Part shown: positions 16,575 through 25,168 of the stretch, one piece after another | Layout of the letters: each line of letters opens with the position of its first letter | How positions within the stretch are numbered: position 1 is the first letter of the stretch | NCBI RefSeq assembly: GCF_900996225.1 | Contig: NZ_CAAJGL010000090.1 | Location: 682,001-746,000 of the forward strand | Direction of reading: 5' to 3' | Length of the DNA: 64,000 bases | Origin: Paraburkholderia sp. BCC1884 | GTDB taxonomy: Bacteria; Pseudomonadota; Gammaproteobacteria; Burkholderiales; Burkholderiaceae | Notes under the pieces: generated by a model | Database searches by the model: none | What the model saw: only the letters and a program-made list of their open reading frames with translations | Told to the model about the DNA's origin: nothing | Position numbers and translations under genes: made by a program

Positions 16575-17219
16575 ATGAAGCTCTATAGCTATTTCCGCAG
16601 CTCGGCGTCCTATCGCGTGCGCATTGCGCTGAACGTGAAGAACTTGCCGTACGACTACGTGCCCGTGCACCTCGTGCGCGACGGTGGCGAGCAGTTGAAG
16701 CCCGAGTATCGCAAAGTGAATCTGGACGGCATCGTGCCGACTTTGGTCGATGGCAGCGAGGTAATGCCGCAATCGTTGGCGATCATCGAGTATCTGGAGG
16801 AAACGCATCCCGAGCCGCCGCTGCTGCCTGGCTCACCGGCGGACCGCGCGTATATAAGGTCGCTCGCCTTGCAGGTGGCCTGCGAGATTCATCCGGTCAA
16901 CAATCTGCGCGTGCTGAAGTATCTGAAGCACACCTTGCGTGTCGACGACGACGCCAAGGACGCGTGGTACCGGCACTGGATCGACTCCGGCTTTGCGACG
17001 CTCGAAGCGCATCTGGCGGGCGATCCACGCACCGGTAAGCTGTGTTTCGGCGAGACGCCTACGCTGGCCGACGCCTGTCTGATTCCGCAGGTGTTCAACG
17101 CGCAGCGCTTCAAGATCGACACGGCGAAGTTTCCGACGATCCAGCGGATCTACGATCACGCGATGCAACTCGACGTGTTTGCTCGCGCGGCGCCGGGCGT
17201 TCAGCCAGACGCCGAGTAA
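16575..17219 (+). CDS. maiA: Maleylacetoacetate / maleylpyruvate isomerase (zeta-class GST)
   Basis: This 214-residue glutathione-dependent cis-trans isomerase begins MKLYSYFRSSASYRVRIALN, the zeta-class GST signature with the active-site serine run. It has QSLAIIEYLEE in the thioredoxin-like domain, and EIHPVNNLRVLKYL with PTLADACLIPQVFNA in the helical domain. It converts maleylacetoacetate or maleylpyruvate to the fumaryl form for the preceding FAH-family enzyme. The pair is likely cotranscribed and ends at the terminator at 17254-17285. Confidence 0.92.
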   Translation: MKLYSYFRSSASYRVRIALNVKNLPYDYVPVHLVRDGGEQLKPEYRKVNLDGIVPTLVDGSEVMPQSLAIIEYLEETHPEPPLLPGSPADRAYIRSLALQVACEIHPVNNLRVLKYLKHTLRVDDDAKDAWYRHWIDSGFATLEAHLAGDPRTGKLCFGETPTLADACLIPQVFNAQRFKIDTAKFPTIQRIYDHAMQLDVFARAAPGVQPDAE

Positions 17220-17253
17220 CTTGATTCCCGTGTTGACGTTGAACGGTTGAGCG

Positions 17254-17285
17254 AAAAAAGGGCACTCCATGGAGTGCCCTTTTTT
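17254..17285. terminator. Bidirectional terminator, maiA / ftsY
   Basis: A perfect 32-base palindrome consists of six A, GGGCACTCC, AT, GGAGTGCCC and six T. It serves maiA on the plus strand and ftsY on the minus strand. Confidence 0.92.
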
Positions 17286-17314
17286 CTTGCATTGCGCGAC
17301 GAAGCTCGCCGCGT

Positions 17315-18493
17315 TCAGCCGCCCAGCAATGCGTCCGAAAACTCTTCCGCGCTGAACGGCTGCAAATCCTCGACCTTTTCGCCGACGCCGATGAAGTACA
17401 CCGGAATCGGGCGCTGCCGCGCGATCGCGGCGAGAATGCCGCCCTTCGCCGTGCCGTCGAGCTTGGTGACGATCAGGCCGGTGAGGCCGAGCGCGTCGTC
17501 GAACGCCTTCACTTGCGCGAGGGCGTTCTGGCCGGTGTTGGCGTCGATCACCAACAGCACTTCATGCGGCGCGCCGTCTTGCGCCTTGCCGATCACGCGT
17601 TTGACCTTGCGCAGCTCTTCCATCAGGTGCAGTTGGGTCGGCAGACGGCCGGCCGTGTCTGCCATCATCACGTCGATCTTGCGCGCGCGGGCGGCGCCGA
17701 CTGCGTCGAAGATCACTGCAGCTGGGTCGCCGCTTTCCTGCTGCACGACGGTGACGTTGTTGCGCTGGCCCCAGATGGCCAATTGCTCGCGCGCGGCGGC
17801 GCGGAACGTGTCGCCGGCGGCCAGCAGCACGGATTGGTCGAAGCTCTGCAGATGCTTGGCAAGCTTGCCGATGCTGGTGGTCTTGCCTGCACCGTTGACG
17901 CCCGCGATCATCATCACGAGCGGCTGCGCGCGACCGAGCATCAGCGACTTTTCGAGCGGCGTGAGGAGGTCGATTAGCAGCGTACGCAATGCCGTTTTGA
18001 CCTGTTGCGGATCGGTGAGGCGCTCGGCGCGCACTTTTTCACGTAAGGATTCGAGCAGGAATTCTGTGGCTTCGACCCCGGCGTCGGACATTAGCAGCGC
18101 GGTTTCGAGCTCTTCGTACAGATCCTCGTCGATCTTCGCGCCAACGAAAATGCCGGTCAGGCTGGAACTCGTTTTCGACAGGCCCGTTTTCAGGCGCGTC
18201 AGCCACGAACGCTTCGCGCTCGCGTCCTGGGCCGGAGGCGGCAGGATTTCCACGGTTTCGAGCGCGGGTTGTTCCGGCTCGTAATCGGGTGCGTGCTCGA
18301 TGGCGGGCGCCGCGGCGGCCGGTGTTTCGACGCTTACCGGCGCAGCAACGGGACGCGGAGCCGACGGCGCGACGGGCGCCAGCGGCGGCTCTTCAGCGCG
18401 TTCGGGCGACAGGCCATCCGGCGCGGTTTGCGATTCTTCTGGCGCGTTGTCGGACTCTTTCGAACCCTTGAATCGTTTGAAAAAGCTGAACAT
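17315..18493 (-). CDS. ftsY: Signal recognition particle receptor FtsY
   Basis: FtsY is the SRP receptor GTPase that targets ribosomes making membrane proteins to the inner membrane. The start MFSFFKRFKGSKESD (ATG at 18493) gives 392 residues. The N-terminal A domain (about 1-95) is acidic and rich in Pro, Ala and Glu. The NG domain follows with ALLMSDAGVEATEFLLE, the P-loop GVNGAGKTTSIGKLA, DTFRAAAREQL, DTAGRLPTQ and KLDGTAKGG. It is divergent from rsmD. Confidence 0.96.
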   Translation of the reverse strand: MFSFFKRFKGSKESDNAPEESQTAPDGLSPERAEEPPLAPVAPSAPRPVAAPVSVETPAAAAPAIEHAPDYEPEQPALETVEILPPPAQDASAKRSWLTRLKTGLSKTSSSLTGIFVGAKIDEDLYEELETALLMSDAGVEATEFLLESLREKVRAERLTDPQQVKTALRTLLIDLLTPLEKSLMLGRAQPLVMMIAGVNGAGKTTSIGKLAKHLQSFDQSVLLAAGDTFRAAAREQLAIWGQRNNVTVVQQESGDPAAVIFDAVGAARARKIDVMMADTAGRLPTQLHLMEELRKVKRVIGKAQDGAPHEVLLVIDANTGQNALAQVKAFDDALGLTGLIVTKLDGTAKGGILAAIARQRPIPVYFIGVGEKVEDLQPFSAEEFSDALLGG

Positions 18494-18733
18494 GATCTGG
18501 CATGGTGAGAGCGCGCGCCGGTGCGCGCAGCCGGTGCAGGACCGGCAAAAGCGCAGGCAGCGTTGCGATGCGGGATGCAAGGCGCTGGAAGCCGCACATT
18601 TTATCAGGCGCGCCGCCGAGCGTCGTATCGGCCGATTGGCCAGGCTGGACGCGCGGCGTCGCTGTGGTAACGTTGGCGCTCCTGACCGCACGCCCTGGCG
18701 TGGCGGGCACCCACATTACGCAATCGAAACTGC

Positions 18734-19348
18734 ATGCCTCGTTCCGCACCTTCACGCGCCCAAGGCGCTTCGTCCAAAGGCGGCAAGCCGCACGCTATTC
18801 GTATCATCGGCGGCGACTGGAAGCGCACGCCGTTGCCCGTGCTCGACCTCGACGGCCTGCGCCCCACGCCCGATCGCGTACGCGAGACGCTTTTCAACTG
18901 GCTCGGCCAGCGGCTGGACGGTCAGCGCTGCCTCGATCTGTTCGCCGGCAGCGGTGCGCTCGGCTTCGAGGCGGCTTCGCGCGGCGCGGCGAGAGTGTTG
19001 ATGGTGGAGCGCAACGCGCGTGCCGCTGCGCAGTTGCGCGCCAATCAGGAACGCCTCGCGGCGCGCGCGATCGAAATCGTTGAGGCGGATGGCTTGCGGC
19101 TTGCTGCAAGTCTCGCGCCCGGATCGTTCGACGTGGTGTTTCTCGACCCGCCATTCGACGACAACCTGCTCGGCAAGGCGCTTGCGCTGGCCGTGCCGCT
19201 GGTTAGCGCAGTGGGCTTTCTCTATGTGGAAGCGGGCGAAGAGATCGAACTCGACGGAAACGAAATGTTGACCGGCTGGGAAGTCGTCCGGCAAGGGAAG
19301 GCGGGTGCTGTCCACTTTCATTTGCTGCAGCGCGAAAATAAGGAATAA
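18734..19348 (+). CDS. rsmD: 16S rRNA (guanine-966 N2)-methyltransferase
   Basis: RsmD methylates G966 of 16S rRNA. The 204-residue protein has the characteristic IRIIGGDWKRTPLPV opening, RPTPDRVRETLFNWL, the SAM-binding CLDLFAGSGALGFEA, and the catalytic motif VFLDPPFDD for N2-guanine methylation. The divergent ftsY / rsmD pair followed by coaD is a common order in proteobacteria. coaD begins 112 bases downstream. Confidence 0.95.
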   Translation: MPRSAPSRAQGASSKGGKPHAIRIIGGDWKRTPLPVLDLDGLRPTPDRVRETLFNWLGQRLDGQRCLDLFAGSGALGFEAASRGAARVLMVERNARAAAQLRANQERLAARAIEIVEADGLRLAASLAPGSFDVVFLDPPFDDNLLGKALALAVPLVSAVGFLYVEAGEEIELDGNEMLTGWEVVRQGKAGAVHFHLLQRENKE

Positions 19349-19460
19349 TGCGCGTTCCAAAACAAGCGCCGGGCGGTTCGCCGTTACGTGTGCGGTCGGT
19401 GCTAAATGCGTCGCGTGGACGCTTTGACGTGCCCCTTTGTCTGAAGAGAGGAGAGTTCTC

Positions 19461-19976
19461 ATGGTAGTCGCCGTGTACCCGGGCACGTTCGACCCGCTGA
19501 CGCGCGGTCACGAAGACCTCGTTCGGCGCGCGTCGAGCATTTTCGACACGCTGGTGGTAGGCGTCGCGGACAGCCGCAACAAGAAGCCGTTCTTCACGCT
19601 GGAAGAGCGGCTCGACATCGCTCACGAAGTGCTTGGGCACTATCCGAACGTTCAGGTCATGAGCTTCAAGGGGCTATTGAAGGACTTCGTGCGCAGCAAT
19701 AACGCCCGCGTGATCGTGCGTGGCCTGCGCGCCGTATCGGACTTCGAATATGAGTTCCAGATGGCCGGCATGAATCGTTATCTGCTGCCGGACGTCGAAA
19801 CCATGTTCATGACGCCGTCGGACCAGTATCAGTTCATCTCGGGCACTATCGTGCGCGAAATTGCCCAACTGGGCGGCGATGTCAGCAAATTCGTGTTCCC
19901 GTCGGTCGAAAAATGGCTGACGGAGAAGGTTGCGGCGCTGGATAACAGCAGTGACGCTTCGGCGGGACAACCGTAA
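19461..19976 (+). CDS. coaD: Pantetheine-phosphate adenylyltransferase
   Basis: CoaD makes dephospho-CoA from 4'-phosphopantetheine and ATP. The 171-residue protein starts MVVAVYPGTFDPLTRGHEDL (the nucleotidyltransferase T/HxGH motif, here TRGH). It has SFKGLLKDFVRSNNARVIVR and the C-terminal QYQFISGTIVREIAQLGGDV. The ATG at 19461 is preceded by GAGAGGAGAG; the track frame beginning at 19437 would add eight residues without a better site. Confidence 0.96.
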   Translation: MVVAVYPGTFDPLTRGHEDLVRRASSIFDTLVVGVADSRNKKPFFTLEERLDIAHEVLGHYPNVQVMSFKGLLKDFVRSNNARVIVRGLRAVSDFEYEFQMAGMNRYLLPDVETMFMTPSDQYQFISGTIVREIAQLGGDVSKFVFPSVEKWLTEKVAALDNSSDASAGQP

Positions 19977-20039
19977 CCGGCGTAAACTGTCGGTTTGACG
20001 GATCAAAGCTGGCTGCGGCCGGCGCGAAGTGAGAGAAGT

Positions 20040-20297
20040 ATGGCCTTGATGATTACCGACGAGTGCATCAATTGCGACGTGTGCGAGCCCGAGTGCCCGA
20101 ACGACGCGATTTCGATGGGCCCGGAAATCTATGTGATCGACCCGAAGAAATGTACCGAATGCGTCGGCCATTTCGACGAGCCGCAGTGCATTCAGGTTTG
20201 TCCGGTGGAGTGTATTCCGCGCGATCCGGAGCATCTTGAGACGCCGGACGGTTTGATGGCGAAGTATCACGCGCTGCAGGTTGAGAAGAGCGCTTGA
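20040..20297 (+). CDS. fdx: 2[4Fe-4S] ferredoxin (YfhL type)
   Basis: This 85-residue ferredoxin has one cluster motif CINCDVCEPECP (about residues 9-20) and a second spread over CTECVGHFDEPQCIQVCP (about 38-55). The extra residues inside the second motif are typical of YfhL/Alvin-type ferredoxins. It starts at the ATG at 20040. Ferredoxins of this type often follow coaD in beta-proteobacteria. The electron partner is not evident here. Confidence 0.93.
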   Translation: MALMITDECINCDVCEPECPNDAISMGPEIYVIDPKKCTECVGHFDEPQCIQVCPVECIPRDPEHLETPDGLMAKYHALQVEKSA

Positions 20298-20327
20298 GGT
20301 TCGTTTAACGCCGTTGGTACGGAAATG

Positions 20328-20355
20328 AACGGCGAGGCTTCACAGCCTCGCCGTT
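20328..20355. terminator. Terminator, ferredoxin / hisC
   Basis: AACGGCGAGGCT and its exact complement flank a TCAC loop, followed by a T-run on the plus strand. It lies between the convergent ferredoxin and hisC genes. Confidence 0.88.
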
Positions 20356-20395
20356 TTTATTTGCGCGTGCGTTTTTCTTGCGCTGTGCCGTCGTT

Positions 20396-21475
20396 CTAAC
20401 CGACGTAAGCGCTCAGGATGTCCCGCAATGCGGCGAGCAGCGTGTCGCATTCGGCGTCCGTGCCGATCGAGATCCGCAGATGCTGATCGATACGCGGCGC
20501 ATTGAAATGGCGTACGAAAATTTCTTTTTCCCTGAGCCGCGAGACGAGCGTGGTGGCGTCGCAACCCTCATGCCGTGCGAACAGCAGATTCGTCGCCGAT
20601 GGCACTACGTCGAAACCCAGCGCGGTCAGTCCCGCTGCCAACCGTTCGCGGCTGGCGACCACCTTGGCGCAGGTGTCGCGGAACCACGCGTCGTCTTCGT
20701 AGGCCGCCGTGGCGGCGACTTGCGCCAGTCGGTCCAGCGGATACGAGTTGAAGCTGTCCTTCACACGGTTCAGCGCGTCGATCAGTTCCGGGTTGCCGAA
20801 CGCGAAGCCCACGCGCATGCCGGCAAGCGAACGCGATTTCGATACGGTCTGAATCACCAGAAGATTCGGAAATCGGTCGATCAACGCGATCGCCGACTCA
20901 GCACCGAAATCCACGTACGCCTCGTCGATCACGACGACTGAATCGGTATTGTTCGCCACCAGACGTTCGATGTCCGCGAGCGGCAGCGGATGTCCGGTCG
21001 GCGCGTTCGGGTTTGCGATCAACACGCCGCCGTTGGGCATGGCGTAGTCGTCGACGTTGATCGCAAAGCTGTCGTTGAGCGGGATCGTCTGGTAGTCGAC
21101 GTCGAAAAGGCGCGCGAAGGTCGGGTAGAAGCTGTAGGCGATGTCGGGGAACAGCAGCGGCTTGTCGTGCTTCAGCAAGGCCTGGAAGGTGAACGCCAGC
21201 ACTTCGTCCGAACCGTTGCCCGGAAACACCTGTTCAGCGCGGATGCCGTGGTAAGCGGCGACTGTCTCGCGCAACTTGCGCGCGGTCGGGTCGGGATAGC
21301 GGCGCAGCGACTCGGCGGCGTCGCCCAGTTCCTGCTGGATCGCGGCGAGCACGCGGGGCGACGGCGGGTAGGGGTTCTCGTTGGCGTTCAGCTTGACTGG
21401 ATGCGCAACCGCGGGCTGCTCGCCCGGCACGTACGGCGTCAGACGGTGAACGACGTCACTCCAATAGCGGCTCAA
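20396..21475 (-). CDS. hisC: Histidinol-phosphate aminotransferase
   Basis: This PLP-dependent transaminase takes part in histidine synthesis (imidazole acetol phosphate plus glutamate to histidinol phosphate). The 359-residue protein has VKLNANENPYPPSP near the start, FPGNGSDEVL for cofactor binding, NPNAPTGHPLP, VIDEAYVDF and the PLP lysine in VSKSRSLAGMRVGF. It starts with TTG at 21475, seven bases after AGGAG. It is not within a his operon here. Family-I aminotransferases of this type can also act on aromatic acids, so a paralogue role is possible. Confidence 0.92.
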   Translation of the reverse strand: MSRYWSDVVHRLTPYVPGEQPAVAHPVKLNANENPYPPSPRVLAAIQQELGDAAESLRRYPDPTARKLRETVAAYHGIRAEQVFPGNGSDEVLAFTFQALLKHDKPLLFPDIAYSFYPTFARLFDVDYQTIPLNDSFAINVDDYAMPNGGVLIANPNAPTGHPLPLADIERLVANNTDSVVVIDEAYVDFGAESAIALIDRFPNLLVIQTVSKSRSLAGMRVGFAFGNPELIDALNRVKDSFNSYPLDRLAQVAATAAYEDDAWFRDTCAKVVASRERLAAGLTALGFDVVPSATNLLFARHEGCDATTLVSRLREKEIFVRHFNAPRIDQHLRISIGTDAECDTLLAALRDILSAYVG

Positions 21476-21545
21476 GCGATTCTCCTGTCGATGACGATAC
21501 ACAGCGGTGCAGCTATACAGCGGATACGGTTGCGGCGGAGGACGC

Positions 21546-22151
21546 TCAGGAATTATTGCGATGCAGTTGCATCGTGGCCCGTTCGATCTCGCCCTTGATG
21601 ACTTGTGGCATGACGGCAAGCGCACGTTCGATCGACGCATCGATCACGTCCTGCTCTTCGCGCCGCGGCGGCTTCAGCACGTAATTGGCGACATCCGGCT
21701 TGGCGCCCGCACGCGCGCTTTCAGGAATCAGATCCCGCGGATGACCGATGCCGATCCGCAACCGCCAATACTGCTGCGACGACAAATGCGCGGTGATGTC
21801 CTTCAGGCCATTATGACCGCCGCTGCCACCACCCAGCTTCAGCTTGACGATGCCCGGCGAGATATCGAGTTCATCGTGCGCGACCAGAATTTCGTCGGGG
21901 AGAATCTTGAAGAATTGCGCAACCGCCACGACCGACTGACCCGAGCGGTTCATATAGGTTTGCGGCTCCAGCAGATGCACTTCTTCGCCATGCAGCCGCG
22001 CCTTCGCGTAGAACCCGTGAAAGCGGCGTTCGTCGCGCAGCGTCGTGCCTGCTTCGCGAGCCAGTTGATCGACCAGCCAGAAACCTGCGTTATGGCGTGT
22101 CGCGGTGTATTCGGCGCCCGGATTGCCGAGTCCGACGATCAGCTTGATCAT
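21546..22151 (-). CDS. pth: Peptidyl-tRNA hydrolase
   Basis: Pth recycles peptidyl-tRNAs that drop off ribosomes. The 201-residue protein begins MIKLIVGLGNPGAEYTATRH (GLGNPG plus the catalytic His in TRHNAGFW). It continues with PQTYMNRSGQSV, the catalytic Asp in VAHDELDI, and the GGGSGGHNGLKDI loop. It lies downstream of rplY in the usual rplY-pth order, with a terminator-like hairpin between them. Confidence 0.97.
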   Translation of the reverse strand: MIKLIVGLGNPGAEYTATRHNAGFWLVDQLAREAGTTLRDERRFHGFYAKARLHGEEVHLLEPQTYMNRSGQSVVAVAQFFKILPDEILVAHDELDISPGIVKLKLGGGSGGHNGLKDITAHLSSQQYWRLRIGIGHPRDLIPESARAGAKPDVANYVLKPPRREEQDVIDASIERALAVMPQVIKGEIERATMQLHRNNS

Positions 22152-22216
22152 GATTGCCTGGGTCCCTCAGGCTTCGGAGCCGAACGTGGCCGCGAGCCGA
22201 AAAAAACCGAAAAAAA

Positions 22217-22242
22217 ACCCGCCGGGGCGAACCTCGGCGGGT
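22217..22242 (-). terminator. Terminator after rplY
   Basis: On the minus strand ACCCGCCG pairs with CGGCGGGT around a ten-base loop. A T-run interrupted by one GG follows (22203-22216). It lies between rplY and pth, so read-through would be needed for cotranscription of pth. Confidence 0.75.
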
Positions 22243-22303
22243 CACATCGACCGTTTCATGGAAACGGATCGAGAGGATTACTTGCTCAGTGCCTGAATGG
22301 CGC

Positions 22304-22930
22304 TTAAGCAGCCGGCGTTTCGCCTTCGCCTTCAGCAGCAGCGGCAGCGTCGCCTTCAGCGATTGCGCCAGCCGGGATCGTTGCAGCTGCGATCACCGGG
22401 TTTTCTGCTTCGACGTGAGCAACCAGCGCCACACCTGCCGGCAACTTGATGTCCTTGGCGTGAACCGAGTGACCTGCTTCGATCGTCGCCAGATCAACTT
22501 CGAGGAATTCCGGCAGTGCCGACGGCAGGCACTCGATTTCGATTTCGTTGATGACGTGCGAGATCACCGCGCTCGACAGCTTCACTGCCGGGTTCGATTC
22601 CTGGTTCATGAAGTGCAGCGGCACCTTGGTGTGCAGCTTCTTCTTCGCGTCGACACGTTGGAAGTCCACGTGCAGCACGAGCTGACGGAACGGGTGGTAT
22701 TGCACGTCGCGCAGCAGAACCTGTTGCGACTTGCCGGCCACTTCCAATTCGAGGATCGACGAGTGGAAAACTTCTTTCTTCAGCGCGTGCCAGAGTGCGT
22801 TGTGGTCCAGTTCGACCAATTGCGTGTCAGCACCCGCGCCATATACGATACCCGGGGTCTTGCCCGAGATACGCAGGCGGCGGCTCGCACCCGTACCTTG
22901 CAAAGAACGCTCGAAAGCGACTACTTTCAT
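22304..22930 (-). CDS. rplY: 50S ribosomal protein L25 (CTC long form)
   Basis: This 208-residue L25 of the CTC type binds 5S rRNA. The N-terminal L25 domain (about 1-95) shows MKVVAFERSLQGTGASRRLR and GKTPGIVYG. A C-terminal TL5 domain follows (about 100-185), then an Ala/Glu-rich tail. The start is the ATG at 22930, with GGAG upstream. The gene lies between prs and pth, the conserved order. Confidence 0.96.
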   Translation of the reverse strand: MKVVAFERSLQGTGASRRLRISGKTPGIVYGAGADTQLVELDHNALWHALKKEVFHSSILELEVAGKSQQVLLRDVQYHPFRQLVLHVDFQRVDAKKKLHTKVPLHFMNQESNPAVKLSSAVISHVINEIEIECLPSALPEFLEVDLATIEAGHSVHAKDIKLPAGVALVAHVEAENPVIAAATIPAGAIAEGDAAAAAEGEGETPAA

Positions 22931-22972
22931 GTTGAATCTCCAATGCACTGCCCGCGACCAGGCAGTAAAAAC

Positions 22973-23003
22973 GGGGCCTGCAAGCCGTTATGGCTGAGGC
23001 CCC
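22973..23003 (-). terminator. prs terminator
   Basis: On the minus strand GGGGCCT pairs with AGGCCCC, with additional partial pairing inside, then TTTTT (22971-22967). It lies between prs and rplY, so rplY probably also has its own promoter. Confidence 0.65.
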
Positions 23004-23094
23004 AGAGCTGCGGCACGAACCTTCGTTCGTTCATGCCGATTGTGCAAAAGCGCTGCGTGCCGCATGAAGCGATACGCAGCGCCTTCGCAAATAC

Positions 23095-24048
23095 TTATTC
23101 AGCGAACAGCGACATCACCGAATCGCCGCGGCGAATCCGCGAGAACGTTTCGGCGAGCAGGCCGGCGCTGGTCAAGGAGCGGATCTTGGGGCACGAGCGA
23201 GCTTCTTCGCCGAGCGGGATTGTGTCCGTGACGACGAGTTCGTCGAGTGCGGAAGCCGCGATACGCTCGCCTGCACCGCCCGACAGAACCGGGTGGGTAG
23301 CGTAAGCGAACACCTGCTTCGCGCCGCGTTCCTTCAAAACCTGAGCTGCCTTGCAGAGCGTGCCGGCGGTGTCGACCATGTCGTCCATGATCACGCAGGT
23401 ACGACCTTCGACTTCGCCGATGATGTTCATCACTTCGGCAACGTTCGCCTTCGGGCGGCGTTTGTCGATGATCGCGAGATCGCAATTCAGTTGCTTGGCC
23501 AGAGCCCGAGCCCGCACGACGCCGCCGACGTCCGGCGAAACGATCAGCAGGTTCTCGTAGTTCTTCTGGCGCAGATCGCCGAGCAGCACAGGCGTAGCGT
23601 AGATATTGTCGACCGGAATGTCGAAGAAACCTTGAATCTGGTCAGCATGCAGATCCATCGTGATGATCCGCTCGACGCCGGCGATTTCCAGCATGTTCGC
23701 CACGATCTTCGCCGAAATGGCGACGCGCGCCGAACGCGGGCGACGATCCTGACGGGCATAACCGAAGTAGGGGATGGCTGCGGTGATCCGGCCAGCAGAT
23801 GCGCGCTTAAGCGCATCGACCATGATCATCAGTTCCATCAGATTGTCATTCGCCGGCGCGCACGTGGATTGCAGGACGAAGACATCCTTGCCACGCACGT
23901 TTTCCTGAATCTCGACCTGGATTTCGCCGTCCGAGAAACGGCTAACCATTGCTTTGCCGAGGGGAATACCGAGGATTTTGACGACTTCCTGTGCAAGCGC
24001 GGGATTTGCGTTGCCAGTAAAAACCATCAGGCCGTCATGGCTGCTCAT
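23095..24048 (-). CDS. prs: Ribose-phosphate pyrophosphokinase
   Basis: Prs makes PRPP from ribose-5-phosphate and ATP for nucleotide, histidine and tryptophan synthesis. The 317-residue class-I enzyme shows RFSDGEIQVEIQENVRGKDV, the PRPP synthase signature DLHADQIQGFFDIPVDN, and the PRPP-binding VIMDDMVDTAGTL. It is followed by rplY and preceded by tRNA-Gln. apt (41406) uses its product. Confidence 0.98.
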   Translation of the reverse strand: MSSHDGLMVFTGNANPALAQEVVKILGIPLGKAMVSRFSDGEIQVEIQENVRGKDVFVLQSTCAPANDNLMELMIMVDALKRASAGRITAAIPYFGYARQDRRPRSARVAISAKIVANMLEIAGVERIITMDLHADQIQGFFDIPVDNIYATPVLLGDLRQKNYENLLIVSPDVGGVVRARALAKQLNCDLAIIDKRRPKANVAEVMNIIGEVEGRTCVIMDDMVDTAGTLCKAAQVLKERGAKQVFAYATHPVLSGGAGERIAASALDELVVTDTIPLGEEARSCPKIRSLTSAGLLAETFSRIRRGDSVMSLFAE

Positions 24049-24094
24049 CGTGCACCTACTTCAGGCTGGGGGCGAGGGGAAATGCGAGAAATTT

Positions 24095-24171
24095 TGGCAG
24101 GGGAGGAAGGAGTCGAACCTTCGAATGCCGGAATCAAAATCCGGTGCCTTAACCAACTTGGCGACTCCCCT
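24095..24171 (-). tRNA. tRNA-Gln (anticodon TTG)
   Basis: The 77 bases fold as a cloverleaf on the minus strand. The acceptor stem is AGGGGAG/CTCCCCT, with discriminator G and encoded CCA. The anticodon arm CCGGA-TTTTGAT-TCCGG has anticodon TTG, and the T-arm is GAAGG-TTCGACT-CCTTC. The call is made from sequence alone. The 3' end shows no sign of an integrated element. Confidence 0.96.
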
Positions 24172-24218
24172 ACACTAACTCTGAGCTTCGCCGAACGTGG
24201 AGTCCGACGAGGCAAAAC

Positions 24219-25100
24219 TTATGACGCGAAAGCAAAGAGTGGATGCTGATCTAGACTGGCGGCCACTGAGCTGTTCCATTCGCTGGGCAGTTTGGCTTGC
24301 ACCGCTTCTGCTTCAACTTTACTACGGAACGCTGCAAAGACACTTGCACCTGATCCAGACATCCGCGCCGGCGCGAAGTTTTCAAACCATCGCAACACTT
24401 GCGCTACTTCCGCGTATTTTCCTACGACAACCGGCTGCATGTCATTACGGCCAAAACTTTCCGGCCATTCAGTGTTGCAGCTAAGTTCTGCAGGAAAGTC
24501 CGTAATTATGAGAGGCTTTGAATCCCTTGTCAACGCTTTTTCGGAAAAAATCGCTGCAGTTGGAACCTGCACCCTCGGCGTCACAACTAGGAAATGACGC
24601 GGCGGCAATTGTACAACGTCTAATGCTTCTCCGACACCTTCTGCAAACGCATTTTTTCCGAACACGAAGAAGGGGACGTCGGCCCCAAGTTTCAGGGCCA
24701 GCGCCTGCAATTCCAGCCGCGGCAGATCGAGCTTCCAGAGACGGTTGAGCGCCAGCAACGTAGTCGCCGCGTCGGAGCTGCCGCCGCCGAGGCCCGCGCC
24801 CATCGGCAGGCGTTTCTCGATCTCGATATCGACGCCTTCGGGCGAACCGGTATGCGTCTTGAGTAGCGTGGCCGCACGCACCGTCAGATCGTGTTCCGGC
24901 GGCACGTTGGCGATTTCGGTGCTGCGCGTGATGAGGCCGTCGTTGCGCCGCTTGAAGTGGAGCGTGTCGCCCCAGTTCAGCAGCTGGAAGACCGTTTGCA
25001 GCGTGTGATAGCCATCCGGCCGACGGCCTGTGATGTGCAGAAAGAGGTTGAGTTTCGCTGGCGCGAGACAGTCGCGCAGCGAATCGGTGGTTTCAATCAT
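24219..25100 (-). CDS. ispE: 4-diphosphocytidyl-2-C-methyl-D-erythritol kinase
   Basis: IspE is a GHMP kinase of the MEP isoprenoid pathway. It phosphorylates CDP-methylerythritol at the 2-hydroxyl. The 293-residue protein has the opening CLAPAKLNLFLHITGRRPDGYH, the ATP loop LPMGAGLGGGSSDAA, and the C-terminal ARMSGSGASVFAAF. The ATG at 25100 is chosen; the longer upstream frame has no family match. It follows lolB in the conserved lolB-ispE-tRNA-prs order. Base composition at the 3' end (24220-24650) is noticeably more AT-rich than its neighbours. Confidence 0.96.
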   Translation of the reverse strand: MIETTDSLRDCLAPAKLNLFLHITGRRPDGYHTLQTVFQLLNWGDTLHFKRRNDGLITRSTEIANVPPEHDLTVRAATLLKTHTGSPEGVDIEIEKRLPMGAGLGGGSSDAATTLLALNRLWKLDLPRLELQALALKLGADVPFFVFGKNAFAEGVGEALDVVQLPPRHFLVVTPRVQVPTAAIFSEKALTRDSKPLIITDFPAELSCNTEWPESFGRNDMQPVVVGKYAEVAQVLRWFENFAPARMSGSGASVFAAFRSKVEAEAVQAKLPSEWNSSVAASLDQHPLFAFAS

Positions 25101-25168
25101 GAGTCGGGCTACATGCGCCAGGCGGCGCCGAAGAAGCGGCAAAGCCGCGCGACGAGGCGCGGCGCGGG

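Noticed and set aside
24095..24171. Genomic island at tRNA-Gln
   Set aside because: No integrase, no duplicated tRNA end, and conserved core genes lie on both sides.
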